This document shows positions 22,834-28,031 of a stretch of 28,031 nucleotides of DNA, in pieces. How positions within the stretch are numbered: position 1 is the stretch's first letter; each line of letters opens with the position of its first letter. Source of the stretch: Isoetes engelmannii. Lineage: Eukaryota; Streptophyta; Lycopodiopsida; Isoetales; Isoetaceae. The stretch covers positions 1 to 28,031 of the forward strand of contig JAANSK020051131.1 of the NCBI GenBank assembly GCA_011763485.2, written 5' to 3'. The notes under the pieces are model-generated. The model worked only from the letters and a program-made list of their open reading frames with translations, was not told where the DNA came from and did not search any database. Made by a program: the position numbers and the translations under genes.

Positions 22834-22973
22834 GATGAGGCGTTATGGCCCAGGAGAAATGGTCGAGGTGGCCATGTGGTCAGGAAATGTTGAGGCCGTA
22901 CAGCAGTACGGCCTGGGCATTTCTTGGCCACATGGCCACCGAGGCCATTTTGGATGGGCCATAACGCCTCATC
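22834..22973. repeat. Imperfect foldback (68-nt arms, 4-nt loop)
   Basis: Arm 22834-22901 pairs with 22906-22973 around the loop AGCA. About 12 of 68 positions mismatch by eye. The outer 19 bp (GATGAGGCGTTATGGCCCA), an internal 13 bp (GGTGGCCATGTGG) and the 8 bp next to the loop (GGCCGTAC) are perfect. Weaker pairing continues outward to about 22817 and 22990. It lies about 350 bp upstream of the callose synthase ATG. It could be a foldback MITE or a small-RNA hairpin precursor. Confidence 0.9.
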
Positions 22974-22990
22974 TGAGGACATTATCAGCC

Positions 22991-23959
22991 TTAACGTCTT
23001 GGGCAGAGGCATTTGGGGCTGAAATAGAAGACGAATTCAGCCTTATGTTCCAAAAAGATAACAACAAAACAGAGAATTGGGCCTTCTGCCCTTTTCTGAA
23101 TGACGCTCTATTCGCCTCTGCAGTTTTACATGCTTTGTACTGCAGCAATGATGCTTGCTTTGCATTTCTTAGCATGATGATCTAGACCTTTTTGTAGAGA
23201 AACAGAATCAAGACCTGGGAATCAAAGAACGAAATCTAAGGAATAACAATTCAGAGCCTTGTTCCGTTCAAGCCTGGAAATATCCAGGAGCTCTTCAAGT
23301 GCCAGACTCTTCAAACTGCCGAACTTTGGCGGATTCGAGCAGATGAGTAGGTTTGTGCTTCAGCGACAAATTAGCAGGGGCCAGAGAAGCTTGGGCTATG
23401 AACTACGTGGCAGCATTTAGGAATGTTATGGCCATAACATCCCTGCCAATTCCATAATAGTCATAACAAACCGGGACAGCGGTGTTACTGGGTATAGCAT
23501 CCTGAAAACTACGGCTCAGATGAAAACCTGGATCTAAATGCCGAGGCCCAGGACGTTAAGGTACGAGAAAAAAAGGTTTGACCACAAAACACAAGATTTA
23601 ATGGTATGAGGTCGAATCTCTGGTAGAGGCGATCTCGTTCAGTCTATTGTTCTTAGATTACAAGTAGTGCTAATTAATTTTGTCTTACATCTACAGATCG
23701 AGTAGCCAATATGACTGATGGAGAAAACACAAAACAAGAGTTAATTTGAGGTGGAATCTATGGTATATGTACAATCTAATTCAACCTACCATTCTTTAGG
23801 TTACAGTAGTGTTGATTAATTTCATTTACTTTTATTCCATATGTGAATCAAGTAGTTGAACATGCTTATTCATGGATAATTTTACATTGGGATTGGTAAT
23901 GCTGAGGCGGGGTATGAATCTAATTTCTATGTTGTAGGTAAGATGATTCTTTGGTAGGA
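22991..23959. other. Upstream intergenic stretch without a recognised gene
   Basis: No reading frame here has recognisable homology; the frame running across the foldback is explained by the repeat. It holds an 18-bp perfect palindrome at 23423-23440 and a diverged tandem duplication at 23586-23870. Confidence 0.6.
23586..23870. repeat. Diverged tandem duplication of about 140 bp
   Basis: Copy 1 (about 23586-23715) and copy 2 (about 23723-23870) share in order: AAAACACAA, GAGGT-GAATCT-TGGTA, a TTCTT/TTAG...TTACA-GTAGTG-T-ATTAATTT core and an AAGTAG/GAGTAG end. They are clearly diverged. No function is evident. Confidence 0.65.
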
Positions 23960-24100
23960 TGACACGACACCTTAACTATCATGCCCCAACCAACTGGGCA
24001 AAGGCGTTTAAACGTTGAGGTTTGACCTTCTATATGTGATAATTAGGTGCCGCCTCCTTAGATCTACTCTAGTGGTCTCCATGGGCTCCAAACCATGTCA
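23960..24100 (-). repeat. 3' LTR of the TRIM-like element
   Basis: On the minus strand it begins TGACATGGTTTGG directly after the polypurine tract and ends GGTGTCGTGTCA. It is collinear with 24699-24840, with scattered substitutions and two small indels. Confidence 0.7.
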
Positions 24101-24640
24101 ATTCCTCCCCCTCTCGGAATGCACACCCTCACATATATGAACATATGGGACTTACATCATTCGCCTATGAGGCAATTTTGGGCAGCTCCCAAACCATGTC
24201 AATTAGGTGCCGCCTCCTTAGATCTACTCTAATGGTCTCCATGGGCTCCAAATCATGTCAATTCCTCCCCCTCTCGGAATGCACGCCCTCGCATATATGA
24301 ACATATGGGACTTACATCATTTGCCTATGAGGCAATTTTGGGCAGCTCCCAAACCATGTCAATTCCTCCCCCTCTCGAAATGCACGCCCTCGAGCATATA
24401 AACATATGGGACTTACATCATTCGCTTATGAGGTCATTTTTGGCGCCCTCACATATATGAACATATGGGACTTACATCATTTGCCATAGGCAATTTTGGG
24501 CAGCTCCCAAACCATGTCAATTCCTCCCCCTCTCGAAATGCACGCCCTCGAGCATATGAACATATGGGACTTACATCATTCGCCTATGAGGTCATTTTTG
24601 GCAGCTCCCATGGAGACTTACATCATTCGCGCATGAGGCC
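24101..24640. repeat. Internal tandem repeats of the TRIM-like element
   Basis: A unit of about 100-160 bp recurs. It contains a CCTCCCCCTCTCG box (near 24104, 24264, 24364 and 24522), then ACATATGGGACTTACATCAT (at least five copies) and GGCAGCTCCCAAACCATGTC. One copy (about 24204-24260) also carries a duplicated LTR edge. The C/T box is the complement of the polypurine tract, so tract plus LTR edge has been multiplied. Confidence 0.85.
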
Positions 24641-24685
24641 ATTTTTATTTTTGACGCTCTCATGGAGACTTGAACTCGAGACTCG

Positions 24686-24697
24686 ACCCTGATACCA
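24686..24697 (-). other. Primer-binding-site-like sequence (initiator tRNA-Met type)
   Basis: TGGTATCAGGGT on the minus strand agrees at 10 of 12 positions with TGGTATCAGAGC, the common plant initiator-Met primer-binding site. It lies one base inside the 5' LTR, as expected. Confidence 0.65.
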
Positions 24698-24698
24698 T

Positions 24699-24840
24699 TG
24701 ATATGACACCTTAACTATCGCGCCCCAACCAACTGGGCCAAAGCATCTAGACATTGAGGTTTGACCTTCTATATGTGATAATTAGGTGTCGCCTCTCCAA
24801 GATCTACTCGAGTGGTTTCCATGGATCCCAAACTATTTCA
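24699..24840 (-). repeat. 5' LTR of the TRIM-like element
   Basis: On the minus strand it begins TGAAATAGTTTGG and ends GGTGTCATATCA, then one base and the primer-binding-like site. It shares the TTATCACATATAGAAGG core and the GCCCAGTTGGTTGGGGC segment with the other LTR. Confidence 0.7.
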
Positions 24841-25899
24841 GAGGAGACGAGAAAAGATGCAATTTGGCTTAATCCATTCTTATAAATATAGATCTCATTG
24901 GTGGTGGAGAGACATGTGTCTCGAAATTTAAGTTTTCTACATGGAGATATATATTGATCAGATTTTTGGAGTGCCCATGTTTAAGGGGCAAATAGTCCTA
25001 GAGCTAGCTTTGACATATCGAATGATCTAGCGGATGTAGTTGTTTGGTTGTTTTTAGCAGTTTTTCGGTGGAGGAAAACTTTTTCAAATTTTTCCAGTCA
25101 ATCCTTTGGAAAAAAAAAACATTGTCTTTAAGAAAAACAATCGCTGTCCACAAAGAGCTCCAAAATTGAATTTTTTCTTTTACAATATCGTGGGCCAAAT
25201 ATGTTGTAGGTTCTTTCGATCTCATGGATAGTGGCCAATTCATTATAAACGTTTGTTTTGCACACAAATTGATGGAGCAGTTTAAATCAATCTGTCAAAT
25301 ATAGTAAAGAGGACTAGTGCTCCCCCAATGCAAGTGCCTTGTTGCCGACTAGAAGGTTGCTAGGCTGATCTTTCTACTGCCAAAAGTTATCATCGACCTC
25401 GTCATAAAATTTGTGTCATGTATTCTAAAAGGCCATGGTTGTTGTTCTAGAACAACGATTTTGCCAGCAGTGTAGCATGTATTTCTCTGTTGGCTTATTT
25501 CCTATTTCTTTCGCACAAATTTCTTGTGCTTGTTCGGGTCTCATTAGTTGATGTTCGTTCTATTCCAAGTATTAGAGTTTGGTAATGGTATTGATCCACA
25601 CCATTGGTTCGACATTCTCAGGCTATGACATTCGATGTTCTTCTCAAGCATATTTATCATTGTTGAACCCACCCTCCTCTCTTCGCTATAAAATTCTCCT
25701 CTATGATGTTACTTCTTCAGATCACTCTAATTTGGCCAGAACTCCATGCAACATTTTCTTTGGCATATATGTCCTTTCTTGATCTTGTGTATTCAGATGC
25801 ACTTATCATGATATTATGAGGATTGAAAGGAGGAATGGTGAAGATTGTTAAAGCAATTATATTGCATGAGTCCATGTATTAATAAGGAACTCGTGCATT
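24841..25899. other. Intergenic stretch without a recognised gene
   Basis: AT-rich. A minus-strand frame at 25004-25267 and a plus-strand frame at 25579-25782 lack any homology I recognise. The second half may be decayed LINE sequence upstream of the fragment at 25900, but no diagnostic motif is visible. Confidence 0.5.
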
Positions 25900-26130
25900 A
25901 TAAGAAACCTATTCATTATGTTCTTGTACTTCGAGACATTCTTGATGATTCCATATCCTCTATACAGTCAAAATTTTTGCCACGACATTGCATATTGAAC
26001 AATGTAGTCTGTTTATGAAGGTATCTATTGGGCTCGACTTCAAGGTCATGAAATAGTGTACCCGAAGCTGAACTTTGCAAAAGCATATGACAGTGTTGAT
26101 TGGACCTTCCTAGAGAAATGCGATCGATCC
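25900..26130 (+). mobile_element. LINE reverse transcriptase fragment
   Basis: In-frame GIYWARLQGHEIVYPKLNFA is followed by KAYDSVDWTFLEK, which matches reverse transcriptase motif A of plant LINEs (K-DF-KAYD-VDW-FL). Just upstream, in other frames, ILDDSISSIQSKFLPRHCIL and NNVVCL fit the preceding motif (Q-GF-PGR-I-DN). The first Asp of motif A is Asn here (LNFA). Homology stops near 26117-26130. It differs in sequence from the intron 7 LINE. Confidence 0.75.
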
Positions 26131-26225
26131 AACCCATTGGATCGTCGTTCTCGGGAGAGGCCGAGCGATATATATAGAGGGTCAGAGCCAGTGCTCCTCA
26201 TTCGGCGTTCTTCTCACAATTAGTC
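26117..26225 (+). promoter_or_regulatory. TATA-containing promoter-like stretch, possibly within an LTR
   Basis: Immediately after the LINE homology ends, GATATATATAGAGGG gives a strong TATA box at about 26167-26178, followed by pyrimidine-rich sequence. It could be the start of a second LTR element inserted into the LINE. No matching second LTR or convincing primer-binding site was found. Confidence 0.3.
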
Positions 26226-28031
26226 TAGTTGAATTGGAGTCTCCTCTCTCCTCCTCCTTATCATGCACCTTGGGTTTATCACTATGATCCTCCTGTCCTG
26301 GTCAGATCAAACTACGGCCCGTCCCCTCTCGAACCTCGTGGAGTTGGAGCCCCAGGTCATGCAAGCATGGTCGTATGGATGGATTGTCTCAGCAACAATC
26401 TGGTTATCGCTCCTCTCAATTGGGCTTTGAAAGGTGCATGCTCCTAAACCTTATACACCCATGTAATGAGCACCTGGGACTTCCCCCGGGTGGTAAGATA
26501 CTACGTTTTTTCTTTCCTCAGTTCTTATTTAGATCCTTACAAACTTCACAATCATTCTCCGTTTCTCTTTCCAAGTATTTAGATTTCGCATATGTTATTA
26601 TCAAATTTTTCCAGTTGTTTTGTTTAGCATTATTCTAGTCCGCTCTAACGGAGGTTTTCTAGTTCTTCTTTTTCGCCTTGTTATTTATAAGTTTTTGCAG
26701 TATCTAGCTCCAGTTTAAACAAATACATCTTTCTTGTAGTTTAGGGGATCTGGTTAGGATCTTTAAACTAACATGCAAGCTTAGGCAGCATCAGTTTCTA
26801 CTTCCATCCTAAGCATGCACTCTAATAAGCCCCTGGCGCAAAGTGGAGTATCAGACAAGCGGGGCAACCAACCAAGGCACAACAGCGACCACCGCATGTT
26901 GGCACATAGTCACAAGCTTCAAATCTCGGCCCTAGGACTAGGAGGGCCCGCGCACCCGGATCCGGCAACTATAAGTCCACCAGTCCATTTGGATGGAGCC
27001 ACACAAATCCACAGGTCTATCCATCATTTATTCTTCTTCTTTTCCTCTTGTCTTTTCTGATTGACAGTTCAAGAGAGTAGAAACAATAGTGTGAGCACCT
27101 CAGGCCAACCTGATGCATCAATTATGAGCTAACTGGTGGAGCTGGACGTCGTATTGCCATGCAGAGAGAACATCATTGATCATGGGAGCATGCAACGGTT
27201 GGTAGCACACCATGCATGGAGCAACCAGGGCCCCTCGATTGGGCGGAGCCCTGCTTCGATTACCCGAGCTCCTCCTCACCATCGACTGCTCTAGAGCCTG
27301 CTAGCCACTCATTCCTTACAAAATCATTTTAGGATTTAGACCCATCGAATTTCTGGACCCTTTTTTCTAGGCCCTCCCTCCTCTACCTATACCATTGCCA
27401 TCACCTTTCTTCATCACTCCCAGTCTTTTTTTCCTTCTAGATACCCACCCCCGCCTCACTACAGGGAAGGAGATCGCCATGTTAGGTTCCCAAACCCCCA
27501 AAACCACTCATAGTAGAATTTGACACACAAACGTACAGTATAGAGCTCACAAAAAATGAATTTATAGAATCAAACATAGACCATAACAGGCACACACATT
27601 TTCTTATACACACTTTGTTACAGCCTATACCCAAAGGATCTTGAGGTAGAAACACAATTCAGATCTATAATCATAGGACAACCAGGTAAGGCACAAGGTT
27701 TTTAGGGGATAACCTTATCTTATCTTTAAGAAGGTTATAAGGCATAACAACATTCAAAGCGGGCCATTTCACATCTCCCAAGGGGACCCCGACACATCAC
27801 AACAGATATGGTTTTTTTACCACATAAGGCACATGAAGCAAACTTTTTAGCTAGACATCTCCCATCTCTAACCATCGTATAAGCAAACACAACAAACCCA
27901 GAGGGGGCACCCTATTTTCTTTGGTTTTTATTGTTTTTTGGACTTAAATGCACGAATTCATTAATTTGGCGAATTCGAGCTATTTTGAGAATTTTGAGCT
28001 AGCTAGCTGGACTCCCTTGCTTAACCCTAAG
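26226..28031. other. Intergenic stretch without a recognised gene
   Basis: It contains plus-strand frames at 26229-26447 (Pro-rich, SPPPYHAPWVYHYDPPV) and 26815-27060, neither recognised. The character is that of decayed retrotransposon or LTR sequence. I see no RNA gene or coding exon. Confidence 0.5.

Larger units (their letters stand above)
23960..24840 (-). mobile_element. TRIM-like miniature LTR retrotransposon, minus orientation
   Basis: It is bounded by direct repeats of 141 and 142 bp, each TG...CA, about 85% alike by eye. Next to the 5' LTR is a primer-binding-like site (TGGTATCAGGGT), and next to the 3' LTR a polypurine tract (GAGAGGGGGAGGAA). Flanking 5-mers TAGGA (23955-23959) and GAGGA (24841-24845) match at four of five positions, consistent with an aged target duplication. 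The roughly 600-bp interior has no coding capacity and is made of tandem repeats. Size and anatomy fit the TRIM class. Confidence 0.75.

Noticed and set aside
22818-23185. Long frames on both strands across the foldback
   Set aside because: They mirror each other because the sequence is an inverted repeat; codons show no homology.
24699-24840. tRNA-derived SINE reading of the terminal repeat (TGGCCCAGTTGG fits an A box, and AGTTCAAGTCT inside the element is B-box-like)
   Set aside because: Both copies share sequence well upstream of the A box, both end in CA, and one adjoins a primer-binding-like site and the other a polypurine tract. The LTR/TRIM model explains more, though the box match is noted.
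25004-25267. Minus-strand 87-codon frame
   Set aside because: No recognisable motif; low-complexity Lys/Phe-rich translation of AT-rich DNA.
26229-26638. Overlapping plus-strand frames, one proline-rich, considered as a gene or gag
   Set aside because: No conserved domain or partner pol sequence; too little to call.
1-28031. CRISPR arrays, bacterial operons, rRNA genes and intact tRNA genes
   Set aside because: None seen. Repeats lack CRISPR spacing, and the gene structure is eukaryotic.

Overview
This window is nuclear DNA from a land plant. It has one long protein-coding gene split by GT-AG introns, and a flank and introns full of decayed plant retrotransposons (LINE, Ty1/copia, a TRIM-like element, a tRNA-derived SINE head). 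Non-coding sequence is AT-rich and codon use in the gene is not strongly GC-biased. The gene has the short N-terminus of the angiosperm CalS11/CalS12 (GSL1/GSL5) callose synthases but 28 introns, where I recall the angiosperm members having very few. That makes a seed-free plant (fern, lycophyte or bryophyte) or early-diverging lineage more likely than a flowering plant. The species cannot be named from the sequence.

The gene is on the minus strand, ATG at 22484 to TAA at 2746. I assembled 29 exons by following homology, splice sites and reading phase. They total 5277 nt and encode an uninterrupted protein of 1758 residues: an intact callose (1,3-beta-glucan) synthase. It has the N-terminal FKS1-type domain, a first membrane block, the large cytosolic glucan synthase region and a C-terminal membrane block. 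27 introns are GT-AG and one (4266-4335) is GC-AG. Most introns are 59-170 bp. The two giants, intron 7 (5.0 kb) and intron 6 (2.8 kb), lie in the N-terminal half and hold transposon remains.

Layout, low to high coordinates: 1-2745, downstream flank with two clusters of a GGGGAGGTTTCC motif and no convincing gene; 2746-22484, callose synthase, with LINE fragments of opposite orientation in intron 7, a copia remnant in intron 6, a SINE-like head in intron 11 and an unrecognised small reading frame in intron 14; 22485-22830, putative promoter; 22834-22973, a strong imperfect foldback about 350 bp upstream of the ATG; 23586-23870, a diverged tandem duplication; 23960-24840, a small element with paired terminal repeats, a primer-binding-like site, a polypurine tract and internal tandem repeats (TRIM-like); 25900-26130, a LINE reverse transcriptase fragment; then about 1.9 kb with no recognised gene.

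I found no multi-gene system. The most distinctive items are the intron-rich CalS11/12-type gene with its GC-AG intron, the promoter-proximal foldback, and the TRIM-like element whose polypurine/LTR-edge segment is repeated internally.
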